Origin: Candidatus Uhrbacteria bacterium
GTDB taxonomy: Bacteria; Patescibacteria; ABY1; SG8-24; GWF2-40-263
DNA: 30,065 bases
NCBI GenBank assembly: GCA_016205975.1
Contig: JACQSK010000003.1
Coordinates: forward strand, 1-30,065
Direction: 5' to 3'
A program made the position numbers and the translations under genes. The notes beneath the pieces are model-generated. The model did not search any database and was not told where the DNA came from. It worked only from the letters and a program-made list of their open reading frames with translations. This document shows, in pieces, positions 1 to 6,270 of this stretch (within the stretch, counting starts at the first letter, position 1; each line of letters starts with the position of its first letter).

Positions 1-86
1 CTGAGATAATAGGTTGTCTTATCCTCACCAGGAGCCCAGGACCAGTTAAAGCTGTGATCTGTCGCCATACGGTTCCAGCTTACCGG
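1..86 (-). other. possible edge fragment of a surface-protein ORF
   Basis: An open minus-strand frame runs off the left edge, after an in-frame TGA at 87-89. Its first ATG is at 66-68, and the peptide after it (TDHSFNWSWAPGEDKTTYY) looks like a beta-sandwich repeat of secreted proteins. Only about 28 codons are visible, there is no ribosome binding site, and a neighbouring frame is also open for a short stretch. It could be the start of a gene, a decayed fragment or chance. Confidence 0.22.
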
Positions 87-156
87 TCAGGTCGCCAAAC
101 CCATACCGGGAAGTGTTACCGATGTGTCTCATCTTTTGCAAGTCCCCAGGCAAACA

Positions 157-187
157 AAAAACCGTTGAGCGATGCTCGGCGGTTTTT
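157..187. terminator. bidirectional intrinsic terminator
   Basis: A 14-bp stem (157-170 with 174-187, two T-G wobbles) with a GAT loop has an A-run on its left arm and a T-run on its right, so it can stop transcription from either side. It lies downstream of the minus-strand gene ending at 399 and of structured element copy A. Confidence 0.7.
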
Positions 188-219
188 CGTCACTCCTTGG
201 GAGAGAGTTTGGGTATGAA

Positions 220-398
220 CCCTAGCAGCTCATGATCCGATCATCATGGACTCTTAGGGTTGGGTGATCAATGTCGTGTCGATCACCCCCCGTAGTGCCA
301 CGCTGTTTTAGGGGAGAAGTGGCGTCCTCCCAACTCACGCTTTCGCTTTCCCTCGAGTGTCTCGAGGCGGGGCCTTGTGAGTGGCCTGTGTCGCGTGT
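220..398 (-). ncRNA. structured RNA element, copy A (3' of the 399-1535 gene)
   Basis: This segment aligns along its whole length with 1672-1889. Helices supported by both copies are CCCTA/TAGGG (220-224/255-259), GGGTGATC/GATCACCC (262-269/281-288), GGGAG/CTCCC (312-316/327-331) and GGCC/GGCC (371-374/383-386). The loop of the last helix (GTGAGT, 377-382) can pair with ACTCAC at 333-338, a possible pseudoknot. The copies share islands such as ATGGACTCTTAGGG and CTTTCGCTTT while the stems change on both sides. It begins next to the stop codon of a minus-strand gene and is followed by the terminator at 157-187, which suggests a 3'-UTR RNA or a processed small RNA. Strand is inferred. Confidence 0.6.
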
Positions 399-1535
399 CT
401 AGCCCTTCTTCTTGCCCGCGCTCTGCATGTGCGAGCGGATTTCCCGGTCACGCTCCGCGCGCGCGGCCTTGCGTGCGAGCTGGGCCGCCGGGGCGCCCTT
501 GCCGCTTCCGCCGAACGCGCCCTCGTTGTCGTCGCGGCGCTTGCCCGCGACGTTGCGAGAGTCCGGGCGCTCGGCCTGCGCGTTGGCCATCCTGAGCAGG
601 GTCTCCTCGAGCTTGAACCCGCGGCCGAACCTGCGGATGCAGGCCGGGGCGAACGCGTGCCGCCACAGGTCGAGCGACCCGACGCGGTGGCCGTTCTGCC
701 GGTCGCGCATCAGCGGGATCGGGGGCACCATGGCCTCCGACTCGAGCACGAACGTGCCGCAGCCGCAGACGCAGCGGTAGGCGAGTGTCGGCTTGTCGTT
801 GACCTTGAGCTCGACGCGGCCGAGGAAGTCCGCGCCGGGCTCCTTCTCGCTGGGCACCACGAGGTCTCCCCTCGTGCGCGCGCCCTTGGACACGGGCGCC
901 GCCTTGGGCATCTCGACCGCGGGCTTCACGACCGGGGCGGCCACGAGCTGGCCGGTCGGGAGGATCAGGGTGCTCGGCGCGCCGGTGTTGGACATGGGGG
1001 GCTCCTTCTTCTGGTTGTTCTCGGTGGTGGCGACCGGCTTGGGGGCCGGCCGCGACTTGATCTCGTTCACGCGGGCCTGGAGGGCACCCGAGTTGCGGAA
1101 GAGGCACTCGACGCCGAAGCCCGAGAGCTTCTGCGGCGGATCGGTCTTCCAGTCGAGGACCTTGAGCACCTCTCCTTTTCCGGCGAGGCCCTCGAGCTCG
1201 CGCACGGCGCGGCAGGAGGAGGTCACCACAGCGAGGTACTCGTCACCCAAGAGGTTGCCCTCCTGGGTGACGAGGTCCAACGGGTGGAAGCCGAACAGGT
1301 GCACGAGCGGGTGGAGCGACTGGTTGTCGTCGTCCTTCCCGTCGTAGAAACGTACTCCCAGCCCTTCCAGGGCCAGGGCGAGCGCCTCGTAGCGGTCGCG
1401 CGGGCTGTCCGAGACGACGTCGTCCTCGAGCGCGTCGCGGCGCTGCTGCTTGACGTTCTTGATGGCTTCGGTCTCCGGCGAGTGCCGGAGGGCGATCGAC
1501 ACACGCGGGGCGGCCCGCGTGGCGTTCTTGTACAT
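399..1535 (-). CDS. hypothetical two-part protein with a Cys-rich knuckle
   Basis: I do not recognise the family. The 378-aa protein has an N-terminal part (about residues 1-165), a Pro/Ala/Lys-rich linker, and a C-terminal part with a CVCGC cluster (Cys255, 257, 259) and a WRHAFAPACIRRF segment that may complete a metal site. The tail is strongly basic (ends AGKKKG), so nucleic-acid contact is possible. The start is supported by GGAGAC just upstream of the ATG. A second in-frame ATG at 995 (Met181) has its own AAGGAG six bases upstream and could give a separate ~198-aa C-terminal product. No signal peptide or membrane segment is seen. A long plus-strand frame over the same bases is its antisense shadow. 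Confidence 0.75.
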   Translation of the reverse strand: MYKNATRAAPRVSIALRHSPETEAIKNVKQQRRDALEDDVVSDSPRDRYEALALALEGLGVRFYDGKDDDNQSLHPLVHLFGFHPLDLVTQEGNLLGDEYLAVVTSSCRAVRELEGLAGKGEVLKVLDWKTDPPQKLSGFGVECLFRNSGALQARVNEIKSRPAPKPVATTENNQKKEPPMSNTGAPSTLILPTGQLVAAPVVKPAVEMPKAAPVSKGARTRGDLVVPSEKEPGADFLGRVELKVNDKPTLAYRCVCGCGTFVLESEAMVPPIPLMRDRQNGHRVGSLDLWRHAFAPACIRRFGRGFKLEETLLRMANAQAERPDSRNVAGKRRDDNEGAFGGSGKGAPAAQLARKAARAERDREIRSHMQSAGKKKG

Positions 1536-1582
1536 GTTGTCTCCGATTGGGCCCGCGGTGGCCCGGTTGGTGGTTGAAAGAT

Positions 1583-1625
1583 GCCGCGGAGTTTTCGCGG
1601 GGAGGACCTGCGAAAACTTTGCGGC
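1583..1625. other. long hairpin in the 5' region of the 399-1535 gene
   Basis: GCCGC, GG and AGTTTTCGC (1583-1598) pair with GCGAAAACT, TT and GCGGC (1610-1625) around an 11-nt loop. Read on the plus strand the GG/TT step forms G-U pairs and the stem is a continuous 16 bp; on the minus strand it is a two-base mismatch. It lies between structured element B and the start codon at 1535, so it may be a leader structure of that gene or part of a plus-strand RNA. Confidence 0.5.
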
Positions 1626-1671
1626 AGCTTTCTGTGTACGGTTCGCGATCGGATATGTAAGAATCTTGTCT

Positions 1672-1889
1672 CCCTAGCAGTTCACGAGTTGCCTCATGGA
1701 CTCTTAGGGCTGGGCGAGATGATCCGAGTGGTGGATCGCCTCGCCCTGCGTTGCCGCGTTTTTTCAGGAGAGATGGCGCTCTCCAAACTCACTGCTTTCG
1801 CTTTGCCGTCGTAGATCTCCCAACTTTTGGAAGGGAGAAGAAGAGGGCGATGGCCTTGTGAGAGGCCATGTCGATGGATCGCGTGCTAG
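1672..1889 (-). ncRNA. structured RNA element, copy B (3' of the 1900-2550 gene)
   Basis: Diverged copy of the element at 220-398. The equivalent helices are kept with different bases: CCCTA/TAGGG (1672-1676/1705-1709), GGGCGAG/CTCGCCC (1712-1718/1740-1746) with an extra inner GATCC/GGATC, GGAGAG/CTCTCC (1767-1772/1779-1784), and GGCC/GGCC (1852-1855/1864-1867) whose loop GTGAG can pair with CTCAC at 1788-1792. In the small helix inside the first stem, one pair is a U-G wobble only when read on the minus strand, which favours that strand. It sits directly after the stop codon of the upstream minus-strand gene, as copy A does. Confidence 0.6.
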
Positions 1890-1899
1890 CCGTTCAAGA

Positions 1900-2550
1900 C
1901 TAGCCCGCCGCCTGCTCGCTCTGGGCCGTGGCGTCCTCTCCGGACTCCTCGACATCGAGCTTGGCGGTGCCGTCGGCGATCACGGCGTCGTCCTTGCGGC
2001 GGGCCACCCCGAGCTCCGCCTTGAAGGCGGCGTAGCCCTCCTCTCCGGCGACGAGCTCGATGATGCGCAGGCTGGTGCGGGTCGCGTGGCCGAACCGTCC
2101 GATCACGGCCCTGGCCACCGCCTCCTTCGCCTCGTCGTTGTGGGCGGGGGCGTTGAAGACGGGCGCGATCGTCGCGATCAGGACGTCCCGCTCTCCGCGG
2201 CACAACCGGATGGCGCGGCCCTCGGGGGTCCGCTTGCCCATCTTCTCTCCGCGCTTGGCCTGAGCCATCGCCGGCAACCAGTCCTTGTGGTACCAGGCCG
2301 TCGAGCCCTCCGTGAGCTCGATCTTGGCGATCACCCACGCGATCTGGACGATCGCGTGTGCCGATTGCCGTGATTCCAGCGCGAAGGCGAGGAGTGCCTC
2401 CGCGTGGGGCTCGAGCGGCTCGTACATGCCCGTGACGAGCTTGATGGCGAGCCCCACCTCGTCCCGGGTCACGCTCGGAACTGGGGGGAACTGGGGGCGG
2501 GGAGCGGAGCGCGGAGCGGAACCTTCGCGCGGGGGAAGTACGAAGTCCAT
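1900..2550 (-). CDS. hypothetical helical protein (216 aa)
   Basis: I do not recognise the family. Translation is placed at ATG 2550 because AAGGAGG lies eight bases upstream; an open extension of 27 codons to 2631 lacks such a site. The protein starts with a Pro/Arg-rich stretch (about residues 5-25), followed by a mostly alpha-helical soluble body with segments such as RDEVGLAIKLVTGMYEPL and WVIAKIELTEGSTAWYHKDW. The C-terminus is acidic and Ala-rich. No Cys pairs, signal peptide or membrane helix. The leader contains a GGACC-GAAA-GGTCC hairpin, and structured element B follows the stop codon. It shares its 3' element with the 399-1535 gene, which suggests common regulation. Confidence 0.72.
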   Translation of the reverse strand: MDFVLPPREGSAPRSAPRPQFPPVPSVTRDEVGLAIKLVTGMYEPLEPHAEALLAFALESRQSAHAIVQIAWVIAKIELTEGSTAWYHKDWLPAMAQAKRGEKMGKRTPEGRAIRLCRGERDVLIATIAPVFNAPAHNDEAKEAVARAVIGRFGHATRTSLRIIELVAGEEGYAAFKAELGVARRKDDAVIADGTAKLDVEESGEDATAQSEQAAG

Positions 2551-2648
2551 GGCGGTTTCCTCCTTCAAGGAAGTTTCTGGAGTACGTCGTGACACGCCGT
2601 TCGAAAACGATGTGTCTGCACAGGCTGCCAAGCCCGCACACTCCAGAG

Positions 2649-2662
2649 GGACCTTTCGGTCC
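2649..2662 (-). other. GNRA-capped leader hairpin
   Basis: On the minus strand GGACC and GGTCC close a GAAA tetraloop, a typical stable RNA fold, about 100 nt upstream of the start codon at 2550. The tetraloop appears only on the minus strand, which fits a leader RNA of that gene. Confidence 0.4.
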
Positions 2663-2730
2663 GTTGTTGAAAGGACGTTGCTCGTTGACGAGACGAGCAG
2701 AGACCAGGAAGATTGCTAGATATCCCTCAC

Positions 2731-2758
2731 AGGTCGGTAGTCGGAGGTCGGTAGTCGA
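2731..2758. repeat. short tandem repeat, 14-bp unit of two related 7-mers
   Basis: AGGTCGGTAGTCGG is followed at once by AGGTCGGTAGTCGA. On the other strand it reads as alternating heptamers GACTACC/GACCTCC. It lies between two minus-strand genes and codes for nothing convincing. Confidence 0.6.
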
Positions 2759-2823
2759 TGGTTGGAAGGGAGGATATGCTTCCAACTGCCGACGCTTCCG
2801 ATGCTACTGAACTATGAGGGACC

Positions 2824-2854
2824 GGCGAGAGTGTGTTGCGTGCACACTCTCGCC
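2824..2854 (-). terminator. terminator-like hairpin after the 64-aa gene
   Basis: A perfect 12-bp stem (2824-2835 with 2843-2854) closes a 7-nt loop, 13 bases after the stop codon of the gene ending at 2867. There is no clear T-run on the minus strand, so it may instead protect the mRNA 3' end. Confidence 0.5.
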
Positions 2855-2866
2855 GTCGTGGTTGGG

Positions 2867-3061
2867 CTAGCTGAGGAAGCTCAGCCGGCCCGACGCCTCC
2901 CAGGCCGCCTGGAGCCGACGCTGGACGCGCGCGGCGGCCGGGGTGAGGGGAGTCCGTCCGGAGCAGGCGACGATGCCCGTCCGGAGGAACATGTCCTCGT
3001 CCGCGGCCGTGAAGCTCGAGTTCTTGCGGGCGGGGAGGGGGATGGTGGAGGTCTTGTCCAT
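2867..3061 (-). CDS. small hypothetical protein (64 aa)
   Basis: I do not recognise the family. The ATG at 3061 is preceded by GAAGGATC, a fair ribosome binding site. The protein is soluble and slightly basic, with a central ADEDMFLRTGIVACSG stretch and a helical C-terminus (ARVQRRLQAAWEASGRLS) ending in a TAG stop. It lies downstream of two tandem structured repeats (3172-3229 and 3324-3381) on the same strand and is followed by a strong hairpin, so the repeats may be its cis-regulatory leader. A longer overlapping frame (2881-3429) also exists but runs through those repeats. Confidence 0.6.
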   Translation of the reverse strand: MDKTSTIPLPARKNSSFTAADEDMFLRTGIVACSGRTPLTPAAARVQRRLQAAWEASGRLSFLS

Positions 3062-3171
3062 GTATGATCCTTCGGCGAGGGTTGCTCGCCTTCCTTGTCG
3101 GTGGGTCTGGATCCGACACAGGAACTCGGAGAAGAACGGTTCATTGACCTGGCCAAGGCCTGGTGTAAACC

Positions 3172-3229
3172 TGGAGCATCGGGCATATGGATCGAGTGAG
3201 TAAACCCAGTCGAGCCATTTGATGATCCA
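3172..3229 (-). ncRNA. tandem structured motif, copy 1
   Basis: The outer stem TGGAGCATC/GATGATCCA (8 of 9 pairs, 3172-3180/3221-3229) encloses exactly 40 nt. The inner stem ATGG/CCAT (3187-3190/3215-3218) closes a core identical to that of copy 2, with TCGA/TCGA around GTGAGTAAACCCAG. The arms differ from those of copy 2 but still pair, as expected for a selected RNA fold. It lies in the upstream region of the 64-aa gene on the minus strand. Confidence 0.6.
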
Positions 3230-3323
3230 TTCTCTCTCCTCCGAATTTCTGCATCGGATAAGATATCTTCAGCCTGCTGGAGGTAGGTGGCGCAGTGACC
3301 GATCCGAGGATCTGGTGTGCGCC

Positions 3324-3381
3324 GTGGAGACCGGGCGTGTGGATCGAGTGAGTAAACCCAGTCGAACCACTTGGTCTCCAC
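3324..3381 (-). ncRNA. tandem structured motif, copy 2
   Basis: The perfect 9-bp outer stem GTGGAGACC/GGTCTCCAC (3324-3332/3373-3381) encloses 40 nt. The inner stem GTGG/CCAC (3339-3342/3367-3370) surrounds the same core as copy 1, 152 bp away. The outer and inner stems have covaried relative to copy 1 (GTGG/CCAC against ATGG/CCAT). Confidence 0.6.
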
Positions 3382-3448
3382 CGCCCGCCTAGCCGGAGCA
3401 TCGGTGGGACGGTTTACTCTCTCCTCCATGAGGCCGCAGACATCAAAA

Positions 3449-3502
3449 CGCCGACTGCTAGCTGTATCAGGGCGGGAAGAGAGATACAGATAACAATCGG
3501 CG
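3449..3502. other. hairpin with symmetric 7x7 internal loop
   Basis: CGCCGA (3449-3454) pairs with TCGGCG (3497-3502), and CTGTATC (3462-3468) with GATACAG (3483-3489), with seven unpaired bases on each side between the helices. It lies upstream of the tandem motifs on the minus strand and may open the same leader RNA. The rest of 3431-3593 shows no gene. Confidence 0.45.
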
Positions 3503-3614
3503 CTCTATGCGAAACGATTGATGGCCATTGACCGTGGCCGCGGCTCTCTCCCCAGAGAAGGTTTATTTGTAAGTGATCTTTCTGTGATCTTGTATGGGAG
3601 CAGTCTATCAGATT

Positions 3615-3743
3615 TTGTCAACTCTGTCAAGACGCGATATAGGACTTCGTTCATCTTTTTACCTTAAATTAGCCAATAAGAGCTTTCAACCTAACGTTAA
3701 CACAGACGAACAGCCAAGGGCATTTTTGGCCTCGTGCTATAAT
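3615..3743 (+). promoter_or_regulatory. promoters of the holB operon
   Basis: An extended -10 box TGCTATAAT (TATAAT at 3738-3743) lies ten bases before the ATG at 3753, so the transcript would be nearly leaderless. A second candidate further upstream is TTGTCA (3615-3620), 17 bp, TATAGG (3638-3643). Confidence 0.55.
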
Positions 3744-3752
3744 GGCGTTCGT

Positions 3753-4640
3753 ATGGAAGCCTTTCCTTCTCTTATCGGGCAGCCCCACGTGAAAGAGGTC
3801 CTCTCCCGCATGGTCCTGCACAAGACGCTTCCTCACGCCCTTCTTTTTGTGGGGCCTGACCATGTTGGAAAGACGACGCTGGCCGGCGCGCTTTGCCAAG
3901 AGGTCCTGGGAACGAAAAGGCTCGACCGCCATCCAGACTATCTTGAGCTCAAACGACTCGAGGACGAGAAGACAGGGAACCGCAAATCAATGATTTCCGT
4001 GCGACAGGTTCGTGACCTCGTGGGCAGGCTGTCTCTGTCGTCATTTTCCGGCGGAGTGAAAGTGGCCTTCATCATCGAGGCGCACAAGCTCTCCATGGGT
4101 GCAGTCAACGCGCTGCTCAAAACGCTTGAGGAGCCTAAGGGACAGGTGCTCTTTCTTCTGCGCGCGCCCAGCCGGGAAGATCTTCCGGCAACGATCGTGT
4201 CGCGTTGTCAGGTGATGCGTCTCGCGCTTGTTGGTCAAAGCGAGATTGCGGAGAGGCTCGTGCGCGCGGGGTTCAGTCAGACAGACGCGCAAGAAGCGGC
4301 GCTCCACAGTGAAGGCCGTCCAGGACTGGCTCTGCGGTTTCTCAAAGACAGCGCGTACCGGGCGCAGCGCCAGACGGATCGCGCGCAGGCGGAAGCATTT
4401 TTTGCGGCGCGCCTGCCCGAACGGTTGCGGCTTGTCGTGGAGCTCATTCCCAAGAGCGAGGCGAACGCGGCATCGCGTTTGCAAAAGGTCGTGACAGAGC
4501 TCCAGGCCGTGGCGCGGCGCCAGTTGTTCATCAACCCATCGAGTATTTCATTTCTCAACCGCCTTTCCGAAGTCCGCCAAGCCGCTCGCCACAATATCAA
4601 TCCTCATTTAGCTCTTGAGCATGTCGCTCTGAGCTCATAA
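3753..4640 (+). CDS. holB: DNA polymerase III, delta' subunit
   Basis: AAA+ clamp-loader subunit that helps open and load the replication sliding clamp. The 295-aa protein has a P-loop GPDHVGKT (residues 34-41), a degenerate Walker B region AFIIEAHKLS (about 105-114) and the SRC motif at 150-152, all typical of delta'/gamma-type subunits. The zinc-binding Cys cluster common in this family is missing. The frame stays open upstream to 3594, but that start would precede the extended -10 box, so ATG 3753 is chosen (IGQPHVKEVL follows at once, as in the family). First gene of a seven-gene operon; three bases separate it from the next gene. Length is usual for delta'. Confidence 0.88.
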   Translation: MEAFPSLIGQPHVKEVLSRMVLHKTLPHALLFVGPDHVGKTTLAGALCQEVLGTKRLDRHPDYLELKRLEDEKTGNRKSMISVRQVRDLVGRLSLSSFSGGVKVAFIIEAHKLSMGAVNALLKTLEEPKGQVLFLLRAPSREDLPATIVSRCQVMRLALVGQSEIAERLVRAGFSQTDAQEAALHSEGRPGLALRFLKDSAYRAQRQTDRAQAEAFFAARLPERLRLVVELIPKSEANAASRLQKVVTELQAVARRQLFINPSSISFLNRLSEVRQAARHNINPHLALEHVALSS

Positions 4641-4643
4641 CCT

Positions 4644-5690
4644 ATGCAACGTACTTCACTCATCGTCCTTTCTCTTTTGCTCATCGGCGCAGGTTGTGCT
4701 GGAAAAACGTCCACCAGCGCGGACGGCGGCATTTTTAAGTCGCTCACCTCTGGAGAAGAATGGGCACAGACGGTCATCGTGCCAACGGCCGCAGGCATCG
4801 GCACGCTCGCGACCACCGACGTGCTCAATATGGAGATGGATCCCCAGGACGACACGTTCATCTATCTGGGCACGCGCCAAAACGGCATGCTCTATTCTCG
4901 AGACAGCGGCACGTCTTGGCTCCAGCCGGAGGCCGAGGCTCTTCAGGACGGACTCATTTATCGCATAGAAGTCGATCCGTCGGATGTTTGCACCGTGTAT
5001 GTGGCAAAGGGTTCTCGCCTGTACTCGACGCACGACTGCATGCGCTCGTTTGATTCTGAGACCTATGTGGAAAATCGCAGCGGCGTGAGCGTCGTGCAAG
5101 TGGCGGCGGATTGGTATGACACCGATGCGATCTGGCTGGGACTTTCAAACGGTGACGTGTTGAAGAGCGACGACGGCGGCGAGACCTGGCGCACCGTGCT
5201 CAAAACCGGCGAGGAAATTTCCAGCTTCCTCATCCACGCCACTGACTCTCGCGACGTACTGGTCTCGACGTTTGACAAAGGCATCTACAAAACAGAAAAC
5301 GGCGGAGCCGACTGGGAGGAAATAGACGGCGGCCTGCGCGATCTGCAAAAATCGGACAAGGTGTATACGATGATCCAAAGCGAGGATTCGGGCGTCGTGG
5401 TCGCGGCCACGGGGTATGGGTTGGTGCGCTCGAAGGATTTTGGTTCCACGTGGGAGGCGATTCAGCTCGTGACTTCTCCCGGACAGGTTTCTATCCGCGC
5501 TGTGGGGATGGACGTCACGGATCCCGACACCCTCTACTACGCGGCCAATGCGACGTTCTATCGCTCCGATGATGCGGGCGCGACTTGGAACACGCAGCGC
5601 ATTCCGTCTTCGCGCGTGCCGCGCGCGCTGTTGGTTGACCCGGATGAGCCGGAGGTGTTATATATCGGCGTTGCCACCGCGACGGAATAG
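4644..5690 (+). CDS. lipoprotein with BNR/Asp-box beta-propeller repeats
   Basis: The 348-aa protein opens with a lipoprotein signal (MQRTSLIVLSLLLIGAGC, Cys18 as the lipidation site), so it should be anchored outside the membrane by Lgt and signal peptidase II. At least five Asp-box hairpins follow, e.g. SRDSGTSW, SDDGGETW, TENGGADW, SKDFGSTW and SDDAGATW, the pattern of sialidase-like and Ycf48-like propellers. The repeats indicate a six- or seven-bladed scaffold and do not show catalysis; no sialidase FRIP motif is visible. It begins three bases after holB with CCTATG and no Shine-Dalgarno, and is followed directly by frr, so it is in the same operon. A role in surface binding or assembly is possible but not shown. 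Confidence 0.82.
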   Translation: MQRTSLIVLSLLLIGAGCAGKTSTSADGGIFKSLTSGEEWAQTVIVPTAAGIGTLATTDVLNMEMDPQDDTFIYLGTRQNGMLYSRDSGTSWLQPEAEALQDGLIYRIEVDPSDVCTVYVAKGSRLYSTHDCMRSFDSETYVENRSGVSVVQVAADWYDTDAIWLGLSNGDVLKSDDGGETWRTVLKTGEEISSFLIHATDSRDVLVSTFDKGIYKTENGGADWEEIDGGLRDLQKSDKVYTMIQSEDSGVVVAATGYGLVRSKDFGSTWEAIQLVTSPGQVSIRAVGMDVTDPDTLYYAANATFYRSDDAGATWNTQRIPSSRVPRALLVDPDEPEVLYIGVATATE

Positions 5691-5691
5691 T

Positions 5692-6246
5692 ATGCATGCG
5701 ATCTTGATTGAAAAAAAACCGGCGTTCGAGTCGTCACTTGAACATCTGCAGAAAGAGCTCGGACAATTGCGCACGGGACGCGCGACGCCTGCGCTGGTCG
5801 AAAATATTCCTGTGAGCGCCTACGATTCCATGATGGAAATCAAAGGCCTGGCTTCGATTTCCACTCCCGACGCAAAGACCATCGTGATCGATCCTTGGGA
5901 CAAGAGTCTTATGAAGAACATCGAGAAAGGCATCCGTGATGCGGGCGTGGGGCTGAGCCCCGTGGTCGACAGCGACGTGATCCGGATCATGATGCCGCAG
6001 ATGACGGAGGAAAATCGCAAGACAATGGTAAAGAAGATGAGAGAGTATTTGGAGGACACGCGCGTGTCGCTGCGCCAAGTGCGCGAGGAGACGCGCGGGG
6101 AGGTCGTGCAGATGGAAAAAGAAAAGGCCGTGAGCGAGGACGAGAAGTTTAAGCTGTTTGACGAGATCGACAAGATGACCAAGGAGTATACGGATCGCGT
6201 GCAGGACGTCGGAGACAAGAAAGAAAATGAAATCATGACCGTCTAG
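5692..6246 (+). CDS. frr: ribosome recycling factor
   Basis: Splits the post-termination ribosome together with EF-G. The 184-aa length is normal, and the family landmarks are clear: LRTGRATPALVENI near residues 27-40, the domain II region YDSMMEIKGLASIS and DAKTIVIDPWD, and the C-terminal helical stretch containing REETRGEV and ending in DKMTKEYTDRVQDVGDKKE. The ATG at 5692 follows the previous stop codon by one base. A longer frame from 5548 overlaps the lipoprotein gene and is not used. No Shine-Dalgarno is present; the start context is TATG, as in the other genes of this operon. Confidence 0.96.
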   Translation: MHAILIEKKPAFESSLEHLQKELGQLRTGRATPALVENIPVSAYDSMMEIKGLASISTPDAKTIVIDPWDKSLMKNIEKGIRDAGVGLSPVVDSDVIRIMMPQMTEENRKTMVKKMREYLEDTRVSLRQVREETRGEVVQMEKEKAVSEDEKFKLFDEIDKMTKEYTDRVQDVGDKKENEIMTV

Positions 6247-6270
6247 GTTCTATCGGTCCTCTTGAGACCT

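Noticed and set aside
381..1577. 398-aa plus-strand open frame
   Set aside because: Antisense to the 378-aa gene, Arg/Gly/Val-biased, no ribosome binding site; GC-rich DNA leaves such shadow frames open.
2881..3429. 182-aa minus-strand open frame
   Set aside because: Runs through both tandem hairpins and overlaps the 64-aa gene in another frame; C-terminal half is low-complexity Pro/Arg/Ser. The ATG at 3429 itself lies in a GGAGGAGAG stretch, so a short leader peptide cannot be excluded.
3594..3752. 53-codon N-terminal extension of holB
   Set aside because: The extended -10 box at 3738-3743 lies inside it, and the family start matches the ATG at 3753.
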